Below the pieces are notes generated by a model. The model ran no database searches. It was given only the letters and a program-made list of their open reading frames with translations, and had not been told where the DNA came from. DNA of 64,000 nt from Rhynchopus euleeides (taxonomy: Eukaryota > Euglenozoa > Diplonemea > Diplonemida > Diplonemidae). The position numbers and the translations under genes were made by a program. The stretch covers positions 1,302,001 to 1,366,000 of the forward strand of contig OY723318.1 in the NCBI GenBank assembly GCA_963210315.1. The letters are read 5' to 3'. Numbering within the stretch: the stretch's first letter is position 1; the number at the start of each line of letters is the position of its first letter. This document shows, piece after piece, positions 19,562 to 30,674 of the stretch.

Positions 19562-21216
19562 TCTGTGTCTGCGGACTGCCACACTGTGAAAAATCGGAAA
19601 ATTTCCGAAAAAAGTCGAAAATTTTGGCCTTTCCTGGCCTATGTGGTCCCAAAGGGCCCGGGTTGCCCGGAGTTTCACCCAAAAACACCCCAAAAAATTT
19701 TCCGCCATATCACCCCCCAGACACTAGGAGGGTGTATGATTTTCCGGATTTTCCTGTTTTTTCCCGATTTTCCGAAAAATTTGCCACTGGTTGACACAAG
19801 GGCGAATTTCGAGAAAAATCCGAAAATCAGGAAAAATCAGGTTTTTTTCGGATTTCCGGGATGGTCACCATACACCCTCCGGAAAAAAATCCGAAATTTT
19901 TGGGTCGAAAAAAAAAATTTTTTTTTCTGACCCGAAAATCTGTGTCTGCGGACTGCCGCACTGTGAAAAATCGGAAAATTTCCGAAAAAAGTCGAAAATT
20001 TTGGCCTTTCCTGGCCTATGTGGTCCCAAAGGACGTCGGTAAAGCCGAGCCCTTTGTACAACCGTTTCACTTCGACTTCTTTTCGGCTGTCTGTTTGTTT
20101 GCGTTTCCAGTCCCGTGCCTGTCTGTCGTCCGGACGCCCTGTTTTTATGGTTTTCTCCTGTTGCTCCGTCACGGCGCCTCATGTTCTGGGGTTGCACGTG
20201 TTCTTCTCGCTGTTGCGGCGCTGCCTGAAAGAACCCCCGTCCGCCCCTCTCGGCTCCATCTCCGAGTGCCTACCTCGTTCTGTCCGCTTTCCCTAGGAGG
20301 TACAGAGAGACCCCCTCTCCCCGCCGAGCATCTCAGAAGATGCCGTGTCCCGCATCCAAATGTAGTTGCAGGTGCCCTCGGTTGCGGTGTTGTAGCGCAG
20401 TCCGCGCCGGTCGGAGGCCACACGCCACTCTGGAGTGCCTCCCACCGTCTGAGACCCCGGGCCCCCCATGGGCTGGGGGGGCCTTCCATCGGCATGGCAA
20501 TGCCTACCAGGTGTCGGACGCGATTCCGACTGTAAAGTGTCACAGTCTGTGGCTCGTCGATGCCAAGATCCTCGTTACGGTCCGATGAAACTGGGTGTTA
20601 TTCGGAGCCCTACAACTGCAACACGGGAGGCTTGACAACCGGCTCCTGATGCAGGGAACGTATGCTGCAATTTTATCTGCGTTCATGCAGGCGTTGCCCC
20701 GCCTGCAAGGTGACCGTCTTTTGCTGTCCTCAGGTGTACCGTACCCTGAATGGGAACGGGAAGAACGTTCCTCTCGGGCATGCTACGTTGTCGAAAACTT
20801 TGCGATACACGGCCAGCTTCCTCGTGGCCTCATGTTCTTCTGTCCCTTCTGTTGTGATGCGTCTCATGGATGTGCCCTGCAGGGCTTCCACACAGTGTCG
20901 ACGAGTGATCCTCGCACGGAAAAACAATTGGCTTGGTCTTCCCGCTTTCGGGCTCCCGTCTCCGAGAGCCCAGCACAGTTTTGAGTCGGACCTGGGATAG
21001 CGGTTCGAACGGGAATTTCGGGCCGAACCCTGAAATTCTCCAACACCCCATATCGCACCTGAGACGCGGCTTCCTTATCTGAGGGGCCGCGTCCAAATAC
21101 ACGGACTTTGCTAAACTGGACCCAACTCCCCACACTCTTTTTTTGGCCATTTTTCCAAAAAATCCCCCCATTTTTTACAAAATTTTACAGAATTTACAGT
21201 TCGTTATACATCCTCC

Positions 21217-22236
21217 GAGGAGGCTGATGTTCTTCGCCGTGAGCACCTGCACGTTCGGTAACATCACTGAGGACGCAAGCCTAGCATTGTCGCTGAGAGA
21301 ATCGCTGTGCAGTGACACCACATCCCCACCCAGTGCGACGTCAAGAACTGGAGCCCCCTTTGGAGTACAGTCGACATTGTCATCGACCCACAAGTCGCAC
21401 GGGAGGCAGGACCTGGGGAGGTAGGGGCGGTACGCACGCAGGTTCTGCTCCAGATGCAGCAGCGCAGCACGCATCGCCTCCGGGAGCACGTGGCTGTCGT
21501 CCCCGAGGATGCGTGACACGGCGTCCACGTCGTAGGCTGCCAGCAGCGACGCAATCTTCTCCACAGTTGCGATGGTGCTCTGCATCGCTGCCTGTTCGGC
21601 CAGCACCTGCCGTGCGAACCCTCGTGTCGCGATGAAGTCGAGCAAGAATATTAGAATCGCAACTGACTGATGCGTCAAGGCAGGCCACACGATGCTCTTG
21701 CAAGGAGGCTTCTCGCAGTTGATCAACGAATCGATGAAGCGCTCCCGACGCTCGTCGTAGCTGTGCGTCAGAGGGACGTCGTACAGTCCGAAGCGTGTCA
21801 AGCGTTCCACGAAGGTGATCACCAGCCACAGCACCACGAAGCACACCACACCAGTCGCAAAGCGGTGGTCGAGGCGCATCACGAGGATGAGATCGACAAT
21901 TGGGACAAACCCCGGCCACGCCACCTGCAGATCAGCTTGGTAGAAGTAGATGTCAGCCATGGACACAGCAGTCGATGCGACGACGACAAAGAACGCCATG
22001 AAGGTGTGTGTGTACCTCCTCATGCTGATACCCCACAGCAGCACGACCACACCGAGGATGCCTAACGCTATTCCAGCACACATACCCAGCTGCACTGGCA
22101 CAGCGAGATGTACCAGACCCGAAAGCACCCCCAAGACGGACAGTGCCAACCCTGTCTGCAGCAACGTCTCGCGGGAGCGGCTCTCGAATGCATCGGCAGC
22201 ACCGTTCCGGCTGACGACACTGCGCCATGTCACCAT
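21217..22236 (-). pseudogene. Membrane cyclase-like copy D, N-terminal half (separated from its C-terminal half)
   Basis: It starts at the ATG of MVTWRSVVSRNGAADAFESR and covers the six-helix membrane region, the linker and the first part of the pseudo-cyclase domain to KNISLL (340 residues). It then runs into the transposon at 21216 (reading GGCITNCKFCKIL to a stop at 21175). The missing part is at 59000-59770 on the other strand, beginning LGVNMKGSSELLQ. Removing the transposon and one copy of CTC rejoins the two halves in frame exactly as in copy A. It can encode only a truncated protein as it stands. Confidence 0.88.
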
Positions 22237-22658
22237 TTGCTGCGCAGATTGTTGGGTGAGGGTCCGTGCATCCACACCTAATTGTGGAGTGCAGCATGAC
22301 TATCACGGAATGAGCAAATGCATGTGTGGCCAGGCTGACCCACAACAAGCCTACGCCTGTGTTGTGTGCGAGTGGGGAAGCCAGGGTGGGGTCGTGGCGG
22401 GCTGGGCGCGCACCGCCGTCCTGTTGCAGAATACCCACCAGCACATGCAGACGACGGAGTGGCTCCGGCTGTTGTCCCCTGGCCAGGGCCAACTTTCTTC
22501 CGAGGCTGAGGAGGGGAGCGTTCTGGGCAGTCGTCTGTGCGACCACGTCAGTGGCATTGCCAGGCAGCGATCATGTGCACACACAACGAAGGTGATGACA
22601 GAATCAGACGGTACAAATGAGAAGTCAGCCAGACGCACAGGAAACTGTGGTCGACACA
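22237..22658. other. Intergenic between cyclase copies C and D
   Basis: This holds the leader of copy D (22237-22300) and the 3' region of copy C (22540-22658, shared with the region after 59770: TGTGCACATGATNGCTGCCTGGCA on the minus strand). No gene is seen. Confidence 0.55.
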
Positions 22659-24440
22659 TCACACCATCACACGAAGGGCTTCCTGAGACCCTGACTGCAG
22701 GGTGGCGGACAAGGCTTCGCGTTTGTCACCCGCCAAGTCGAGGACAGTGTCCATGTCCTCCCCGTTCAGGTATGCAGACACAGCTGCGTTGTATTTGTAC
22801 CACTCGGAAGAGCGGTAGTCCAGTTCGTACATCCACTCCTTGGGAGGTGCAGGTCGCACCTCCTGATTATCAGCAGCAGCACCAGCAAGCACCTCGTAGA
22901 TGTTCTGTGCGTCTTGTTCCACTTCTAGAGGCACCACTGTGTCCTTCTGGTGCACAGGCTTCACGATGGTAACACGCAAGGGCACGAGACGCATCTCGTG
23001 TGCGTTTTCTGCGTCCTGCTGGCATGTCTTGTTGCACACAAGTGGCAGGCCCACAGCAGAACCCGCACGTTCCATCGCGTGTGCCTGTGCAGGCAGCACA
23101 CCGACCACCGAGAAGCGCCGCATGTCTGCACACCCGATGACCCCGCAGTGTGCTTTGCCCGTCACTGCACCGGCATTGGTCCGCACAGGAAGCTCACCGA
23201 AGACGACACCCTTCGCAGCACGCAGCGCTGAGTTGGCATGCAATGTGCACTTCCGTGACGCGTTGAAGGAGCACCACACACGGTCACCCACGAACAGGTC
23301 GACGAGGCCCGCATGCTGCTCCACACACCGCAGGGTGGCAGCGAGGGTGGCTGAGAAGGCTTGTTCGAAGGCGGGCAGGCTGTCCTGCAGCAGCTCACTC
23401 GACCCCTTCATGTTCACGCCGAGGAGGCTGATATTCTTCAGAGCGAGCACCTGCACGTTCGGTAGTATCACTGAGGACCCAAGTCTAGCATTCTCGCTGA
23501 GAGAATCGCTGTGCAGTGATGCTACATCCAGACCCGGTGCGACGTCAAGGGCTGATGACACCTTTGGGGGAATATCCACAGTGTCGTCAACCCACAGCTC
23601 GCACGGGAGGCAGGACCTGGGGAGGTAGGGGCGGTACGCACGCAGGTTCTGCTCCAGATGCAGCAGCGCAGCACGCATCGCCTCCGGGAGCACGTGGCTG
23701 TCGTCCCCGAGGATGCGTGACACGGCGTCCACGTCGTAGGCTGCCAGCAGCGACGCAATCTTCTCCACAGTTGCGATGGTGCTCTGCATCGCTGCCTGCT
23801 CGGACAGCACCTGTCGTGCGAACCCTCGTGTCGCGATGAAGTCGACTAGGAATACTAACATTGAAACTGTGTGATACGTCAAGGCAGTCAAGAAGTCGCT
23901 TTTGCAAGGAGGATTGTCGCAGTTGATCAATAAAGTGAAGAAGCGCTCTCGGCGCTCAGCGTAGCTATTCGTCAGAGGGACGTCGTACAGTCCGAAGCGT
24001 GTCGTGCGTTGCACGAAGGTGATCAGGAGCCACAGCACCACGAAGCACACCACACCAGTCGCAAAGCGGTGGTCGAGACGCAGCACCAGGATGAGATCGA
24101 TGATGCAGACAAACCCCGGCCACGCCACCTGCAGATCAGCTTGGTAGAAGTAGATGTCAGCCATGCATATAGTAATCGCCGAGACCACGACACCGAACAC
24201 CATGAAGCTGAGTGCGAAGCTCTTCATGCTGATACCCCACAGCAGTGTCACCACACCGACGCTGCCTATTATCAGTCCAGCACAGATCCCCAGCCGCATT
24301 GGGGCGGACAGGTACCGCACGGCTGAGAGGACCCCAATGGATGTCGTTACCATCGCTGTGAGCAGCAACGTCTCACGGGAGCGGCTCTCGAATGCATCGG
24401 CAGCACCGTTCCGGCTGACGACACTCTGCCATGTCACCAT
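22659..24440 (-). CDS. Membrane pseudo-cyclase, copy C (intact frame)
   Basis: The only uninterrupted copy of the short form: 593 residues from the family ATG (MVTWQSVVSRNG). It has six hydrophobic segments, the linker (DVDAVSRILGDDSHVLPEA), an extracatalytic spacer with CLPCELWVDDTVD, then a class III cyclase-like domain lacking the first metal Asp (VLALKNISLLG in place of FTDI) and lacking the N-x-x-x-R transition-state pair. GDRVWCSFN at the second metal position is kept. It is probably not catalytic and may regulate copy B or sense a ligand, but that is inference. The C-terminal tail EWMYELDYRSSEWYKYNAA is strongly conserved in A, C and D. It serves as the reference for the two broken copies. 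Confidence 0.8.
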   Translation of the reverse strand: MVTWQSVVSRNGAADAFESRSRETLLLTAMVTTSIGVLSAVRYLSAPMRLGICAGLIIGSVGVVTLLWGISMKSFALSFMVFGVVVSAITICMADIYFYQADLQVAWPGFVCIIDLILVLRLDHRFATGVVCFVVLWLLITFVQRTTRFGLYDVPLTNSYAERRERFFTLLINCDNPPCKSDFLTALTYHTVSMLVFLVDFIATRGFARQVLSEQAAMQSTIATVEKIASLLAAYDVDAVSRILGDDSHVLPEAMRAALLHLEQNLRAYRPYLPRSCLPCELWVDDTVDIPPKVSSALDVAPGLDVASLHSDSLSENARLGSSVILPNVQVLALKNISLLGVNMKGSSELLQDSLPAFEQAFSATLAATLRCVEQHAGLVDLFVGDRVWCSFNASRKCTLHANSALRAAKGVVFGELPVRTNAGAVTGKAHCGVIGCADMRRFSVVGVLPAQAHAMERAGSAVGLPLVCNKTCQQDAENAHEMRLVPLRVTIVKPVHQKDTVVPLEVEQDAQNIYEVLAGAAADNQEVRPAPPKEWMYELDYRSSEWYKYNAAVSAYLNGEDMDTVLDLAGDKREALSATLQSGSQEALRVMV

Positions 24441-25299
24441 TTCTTGCAAAGATTGTTGAGTGAGGGCCGTGCATTCACACCTGCTTGTTGTAACGGGATG
24501 GTGTTCAGACGCCGCTGTGAGGGTGAAGCTTGTTGAAATGAAGCAGCATGTTTCATCAGCGAGCTTCTATTTCGCCCCCCTCCCCGGGGGGGTCTTCGCG
24601 AGTCGTGATTCTCCGCCAAATGTTTGTCAGTTTTTTCACACACAACAAGGAGCTTGTCACCGTGAAGTGAAAGATAGTTGGCAGCGCTCGGTGACACACA
24701 CAATCTACCTTGCCTTGTTGTTATGACTGTGCGCACATTCACACCAACCTTCATAAGGCAAAACACGTGAGGTTTGTTCACCCGGGTTTGGCGCACAAAC
24801 AACACCTTATCTTTTTCAGCGTATTCAACATGAAATGCACCACAATGCACTGACAACCACGAAGACCCGTACTAAACGTCTGACAAGCTTCTGATAGAAG
24901 CAGTCTCAGGCGCACCATCCACCATGATGGGGAAGCACCGTAATGTGAGAAAACAGATGCCACAATGTGACACGTATTTTGTGTCAAACGCACCGTGCTC
25001 ACGGAAGGCGTTCAGAACTACAAAGGTTGCAGTGGGGAGCAGTGTTTTGTTCACCTACACTCTACGCCCCAACGTGCAGGTGACCAGAAGATTGCACAAA
25101 CAAAACAAAAGAAACCCGGCGATCCTTTTTCAAAGGATGAGCTCTTAGGGAAGGTGGAGTGGGGCGGGGTGAGCAGCACAGCACGTACTGATTTCTGTTT
25201 GTCGGTCAGGTGGAGAAGAGACAGGGAGAGGGGGGGGATGCAGGCCTCTGGCTAATTCTGGGGCCGGACTTAACGTTGGGCCGGAGGGGGGGGGGGGGG
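24441..25299. other. Leader of cyclase copy C, then subtelomeric-like repeats
   Basis: After the copy C leader, 24585-24632 and about 24826-24870 look like the two halves of a diverged family-1 MITE (GGGGTCTTCGCGAGTCGTGA and ATGCACTGACAACCACGAAGACC), separated by a block related to 2205-2370. Bases 24985-25132 match the tandem block at 15232. The region ends in a G-run at 25286-25300, directly before the CCCTA array. No gene is seen. Confidence 0.55.
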
Positions 25300-25300
25300 G

Positions 25301-25395
25301 CCTACCCTACCCTACCCTACCCTACCCTACCCTACCCTACCCTACCCTACCCTACCCTACCCTACCCTACCCTACCCTACCCTACCCTACCCTAC
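25301..25395. repeat. Perfect pentamer array (CCTAC)19
   Basis: Ninety-five bases of exact CCTAC repeats (equivalently CCCTA), one base shorter per unit than the CCCTAA hexamer that dominates the following 5 kb. It is preceded by a run of about 15 G. Confidence 0.95.
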
Positions 25396-28300
25396 AGCAC
25401 GTCGGGGGTACCCACAACCCGACCCAACCCTACCCTAGGGTGAGGGTTGGGTACCCATAACCCGACCCAACACGACCCTACCCAACCCAGGGGTCAGGGC
25501 CAGGGTTGACCCTAGACCCAACCCAACCCAAGGGTTAGGGTCAGGGTTGACCCCAGACCCTACCCAACCCTAGGGTTAGGGTCAGGGTTGACCCTAGACC
25601 CTACCCAACCCTAGGGTTAGGGTTAGGGTTAACCCTTGACCCAACCCTAGGGATAGGGTTAGGGTTGACCCTAGACCCTACCCTAACCCTAGGGTTAGGG
25701 TCAGGGTTAACCCTAGACCCTACCCTAACCCTAGGGTTAGGGTTAGGGTTAACCCTAGACCCTACCCAACCCTAGGGTTAGGGTCAGGGTTGACCCTAGA
25801 CCCTACCCAACCCTAGGGTTAGGGTCAGGGTTAACCCTAGACCCTACCCTAACCCTAGGGTTAGGGTTAGGGTTAACCCTTGACCCAACCCTAGGGTTAG
25901 GGTCAGGGTTGACCCCAGACCCTACCCAACCCTAGGGTTAGGGTTAGGGTTAACCCTAGACCCTACCCAACCCTCGGGTTAGGGTCAGGGTTGACCCTAG
26001 ACCCTACCCAACCCTAGGGTTAGGGTCAGGGTTAACCCTAGACCCTACCCTAACCCTCGGGTTAGGGTTAGGGTTAACCCTGGACCCTACCCAACCCTAG
26101 GGTTAGGGTTAGGGTGGACCCTAGACCCAACCCTAGGGTTAGGGTTAACCCTTGACCCAACCCTAGGGTTAGGGTCAGGGTTGACCCTAGACCCTACCCT
26201 AGACCCAACCCTAGGGTTAGGGTTAGGGTTGACCCTAGACCCTACCCTAACCCTACGGTTGGGGTCAGGGTTAACCCTAGACCCTACCCAACCCTCGGGT
26301 TAGGGTCAGGGTTGACCCTAGACCCTACCCAACCCTAGGGTTAGGGTCAGGGTTAACCCTAGACCCTACCCTAACCCTCGGGTTAGGGTCAGGGTTGACC
26401 CTAGACCCTACCCAACCCTCGGGTTAGGGTTAGGGTTAACCCTGGACCCTACCCAACCCTAGGGTTAGGGTCAGGGTTGACCCTAGACCCTACCCTAACC
26501 CTAGGGTTAGGGTTAACCCTAGACCCTACCCAACCCTAGGGTTAGGGTTAGGGTTAACCCTTGACCCAACCCTAGGGTTAGGGTCAGGGTTGACCCTAGA
26601 CCCTACCCTAACCCTAGGGTTAGGGTTAACCCTAGACCCTACCCAACCCTAGGGTTAGGGTTAGGGTTAACCCTTGACCCAACCCTAGGGTTAGGGTCAG
26701 GGTTGACCCCAGACCCTACCCAACCCTAGGGTTAGGGTCAGGGTTAACCCTAGACCCTACCCTAACCCTAGGGTTAGGGTTAGGGTTAACCCTAGACCCT
26801 ACCCAACCCTCGGGTTAGGGTCAGGGTTGACCCTAGACCCTACCCAACCCTAGGGTTAGGGTCAGGGTTAACCCTAGACCCTACCCTAACCCTCGGGTTA
26901 GGGTTAGGGTTAACCCTGGACCCTACCCAACCCTAGGGTTAGGGTTAGGGTTGACCCTAGACCCAACCCTAGGGTTAGGGTTAACCCTTGACCCAACCCT
27001 AGGGTTAGGGTCAGGGTTGACCCTAGACCCTACCCTAGACCCAACCCTAGGGTTAGGGTTAGGGTTGACCCTAGACCCTACCCTAACCCTACGGTTGGGG
27101 TCAGGGTTAACCCTAGACCCTACCCAACCCTCGGGTTAGGGTCAGGGTTGACCCTAGACCCTACCCAACCCTAGGGTTAGGGTCAGGGTTAACCCTAGAC
27201 CCTACCCTAACCCTCGGGTTAGGGTCAGGGTTGACCCTAGACCCTACCCAACCCTCGGGTTAGGGTTAGGGTTAACCCTGGACCCTACCCAACCCTAGGG
27301 TTAGGGTCAGGGTTGACCCTAGACCCTACCCTAACCCTAGGGTTAGGGTTAACCCTAGACCCTACCCAACCCTAGGGTTAGGGTTAGGGTTAACCCTTGA
27401 CCCAACCCTAGGGTTAGGGTCAGGGTTGACCCCAGACCCTACCCAACCCTAGGGTTAGGGTCAGGGTTAACCCTAGACCCTACCCTAACCCTAGGGTTAG
27501 GGTTAGGGTTAACCCTAGACCCTACCCAACCCTCGGGTTAGGGTCAGGGTTGACCCTAGACCCTACCCAACCCTAGGGTTAGGGTCAGGGTTAACCCTAG
27601 ACCCTACCCTAACCCTCGGGTTAGGGTTAGGGTTAACCCTGGACCCTACCCAACCCTAGGGTTAGGGTTAGGGTTGACCCTAGACCCAACCCTAGGGTTA
27701 GGGTTAACCCTTGACCCAACCCTAGGGTTAGGGTCAGGGTTGACCCTAGACCCTACCCTAGACCCAACCCTAGGGTTAGGGTTAGGGTTGACCCTAGACC
27801 CTACCCTAACCCTACGGTTGGGGTCAGGGTTAACCCTAGACCCTACCCAACCCTCGGGTTAGGGTCAGGGTTGACCCTAGACCCTACCCAACCCTAGGGT
27901 TAGGGTCAGGGTTAACCCTAGACCCTACCCAACCCTCGGGTTAGGGTTAGGGTTAACCCTGGACCCTACCCAACCCTAGGGTTAGGGTCAGGGTTGACCC
28001 TAGACCCTACCCTAACCCTAGGGTTAGGGTTAACCCTAGACCCTACCCAACCCTAGGGTTAGGGTTAGGGTTAACCCTTGACCCAACCCTAGGGTTAGGG
28101 TCAGGGTTGACCCTAGACCCTACCCTAGGGTTAGGGTAGGGTATAGGGTTAACCCCAACCCTGATCCGAGGGTTGGGTCGGGTCTAGGGTTCACCCTGAC
28201 CCAAACCCGAACCCTAGGGTAGGGTTGGGTCTAGGGTCAACCCTAACCCTAGGGTCGGGCAGGGTCTTGGGTTAACCCCCAACCCTAACCCTCGGGTTGG

Positions 28301-30365
28301 GTAGGGTATAGGGTTAACCCTAACCCTAGGGTTGGGTTGTGTATAGGGTTAACCCTAACCCTAACCCTAGGGTAGGGTTGGGTCTTGGGTTAACCCTAAC
28401 CCTAGGGTGAGGGTAGGGTATAGGGTTAACCCCAACCCTAACCCTAGGGTTGGGTAGGGTATAGGGTTAACCCTAACCCTAGGGTAGGGTTGGGTCTTGG
28501 GTTAACCCTAACCCTAACCCTAGGGTAGGGTTGGGTATAGGGTTAACCCTAACCCTAACCCTAGGGTTGGGTGGGGTATAGGGTTAACCCTAACCCTAGG
28601 GTTGGGTTGGGTCTAGGGTTAACCCTGACCCTAACCCTAGGGTTGGGTAGGGTATAGGGTTAACCCCAACCCTAACCCTAGGGTTGGGTTGGGTCTAGGG
28701 TTAACCCTGACCCTAACCCTAGGGTTGGGTAGGGTGTAGGGTTAACCCTAACCCTAGGGTAGGGTTGGGTTAACCCTAACCCTAGGGTTGGGTTGGGTTA
28801 ACCCTAACCCTAGGGTTGGGTTGGGTATAGGGTTAACCCTAACCCTAACCCTAGGGTTGGGTTGGGTCTAGGGTTAACCCGAACCCTAACCCTAGGGTTG
28901 GGTTGGGTCTAGGGTTAACCCTAACCCTAACCCTAGGGTAGGGTTGGGTGTAGGGTTAACCCTAACCCTAGGGTTGGGTTGGGTCTAGGGTTAACCCTAA
29001 CCCTAACCCTAGGGTAGGGTTGGGTGTAGGGTTGGGTTGGGTATAGGGTTAACCCTGACCCTAACCCTAGGGTTGGGTAGGGTATAGGGTTAACCCCAAC
29101 CCTAACCCTAGGGTTGGGTTGGGTCTAGGGTTAACCCTAACCCTAACCCTAGGGTAGGGTTGGGTGTAGGGTTGGGTTGGGTATAGGGTTAACCCTGACC
29201 CTAACCCTAGGGTTGGGTAGGGTGTAGGGTTAACCCTAACCCTAGGGTAGGGTTGGGTGTAGGGTTGGGTTGGGTCTAGGGTTAACCCTAACCCTAACCC
29301 TAGGGTAGGGTTGGGTGTAGGGTTGGGTTGGGTATAGGGTTAACCCTAACCCTAACCCTAGGGTAGGGTTGGGTATAGGGTTAACCCTGACCCTAACCCT
29401 GGGGTTGGGTAGGGTGTAGGGTTAACCCTAACCCTAGGGTAGGGTTGGGTGTAGGGTTGGGTTGGGTATAGGGTTAACCCTGACCCTAACCCTAGGGTAG
29501 GGTCTAGGGTTAACCCCAACCCTAACCCTAGGGTTGGGTAGGGTATAGGGTTAACCCTGACCCTAACCCTAGGGTAGGGTTGGGTATAGGGTTAACCCTA
29601 ACCCTAACCCTAGGGTAGGGTTGGGTATAGGGTTAACCCTGACCCTAACCCTAGGGTTGGGTAGGGTGTAGGGTTAACCCTAACCCTAGGGTAGGGTTGG
29701 GTCTAGGGTTAACCCTGACCCTAACCCTAGGGTAGGGTCTAGGGTTAACCCCAACCCTAACCCTAGGGTTGGGTAGGGTATAGGGTTAACCCTGACCCTA
29801 ACCCTAGGGTAGGGTTGGGTATAGGGTTAACCCTAACCCTAACCCTAGGGTAGGGTTGGGTATAGGGTTAACCCTGACCCTAACCCTAGGGTTGGGTAGG
29901 GTGTAGGGTTAACCCTAACTCTAGGGTAGGGTTGGGTGTAGGGTTGGGTTGGGTATAGGGTTAACCCTGACCCTAACCCTAGGGTAGGGTCTAGGGTTAA
30001 CCCTAACCCTAACCCTAGGGTTGGGTAGGGTGTAGGGTTAACCCTAACCCTAGGGTAGGGTTGGGTCTAGGGTTAACCCCAACCCTAACCCTAGGGTTGG
30101 GTAGGGTATAGGGTTAACCCTGACCCTAACCCTAGGGTAGGGTCTAGGGTTAACCCCAACCCCAACCCTAGGGTTGGGTAGGGTGTAGGGTTAACCCTCA
30201 CCCTAACCCTAGGGTTGGGTAGGGTATAGGGTTAACCCTAACCCCAGGGTAGGGTCTAGGGTTAACCCTAACCCTAACCCTAGGGTGAGGGTAGGGTCTG
30301 GAGTTAACCCCAACCCCAACCCCAACCCTAGGGTTGGGTAGGGTCTAGGGTCACCCGTAACCCTC
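25396..30365. repeat. Interstitial telomere-like array with alternating strand polarity
   Basis: About 5 kb built from TTAGGG/CCCTAA and close variants (GGGTCA, GGGTTG, CCCAAC, GACCCTA). The strand carrying TTAGGG flips every 15-40 bases at palindromic junctions CCCTAGGG and GGGTTAACCC. To about 28130 the typical order is CCCTAGGGTTAGGGTCAGGG followed by TTGACCCTAGACCCTACCC. After that, GGGTTGGGTAGGGTATAGGG prevails. Marker CTACGGTTGGGGTC recurs at 26253, 27089 and 27812, showing large tandem duplications (836 and 723 bp apart). Open frames here (for example 26951-27139 and 27674-27862) are by-products of the repeat. Confidence 0.93.
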
Positions 30366-30566
30366 GAAATCGGGCCCAAATCGCCAAAATGGGCACCCCT
30401 CGAAAAAAAAATTCGAAAAGGTCCCCCTACCCACACCTGGAAATTACCAAAAAATCTGGGACCCCGGCGGCCCCAACCCTAGGGCACGGTGGGATCCTGA
30501 AAAATGTAGTACTATTTTTGTCCACTATAAGTTGCCACTATATAGTGACTATATACTGGACACATA
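30366..30566. other. Array exit and small palindromes
   Basis: Unique sequence after the telomere-like array. It ends in short palindromes of the CACTATATAGTG type (30525-30560), like those at 32.99-33.75 kb. Confidence 0.6.
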
Positions 30567-30674
30567 GGGGGTCTTCGCTACGGAGTGACCGTCAGTGCGT
30601 TTTGGTGAGTTCCCTGTTAAATTGGCTGAAAACTGACGGAGTTTGACGGAGAATAACGACCAGCGAAGACCCCC
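30567..30674. mobile_element. 108-bp palindromic MITE, family 1, copy 2
   Basis: Ends GGGGGTCTTCGCT / AGCGAAGACCCCC, length exactly 108 bp. The flanks are ATA and TAG, so no exact 3-bp duplication is seen, only a shared TA. Confidence 0.85.

Larger units (their letters stand above)
16434..21216. mobile_element. Compound TIR transposon (element Y): two 0.37 kb units plus one 1.49 kb unit
   Basis: Three units in a row each begin GGAGGGTGTATGATTTTCC: unit 1 at 16434-16808, unit 2 at 16809-17027 continuing at 19574-19726, and unit 3 at 19727-21216. The right end reads TATACATCCTCC, an inverted match to the left end. The left flank is TAC (16431-16433). The matching TAC is not at 21217, where GAG is found. 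It is at 57508-57510 (as GTA), beside the other long copy, which shows that an inversion exchanged the flanks. Unit 3 is almost identical to 57511-58999. Small open frames in it are identical in both copies but resemble no transposase, so the element looks non-autonomous. Confidence 0.85.

Noticed and set aside
19721-19731. CACTA-type transposon end (CACTAGGAGGG)
   Set aside because: CACTA occurs only where one short unit follows another (16804, 19722). The free ends at 16434, 21216, 57511 and 58999 lack it, so it belongs to the end of the short unit.
26951-27862. Two identical 62-codon frames
   Set aside because: They are products of the telomere-like repeat and its 723-bp duplication.
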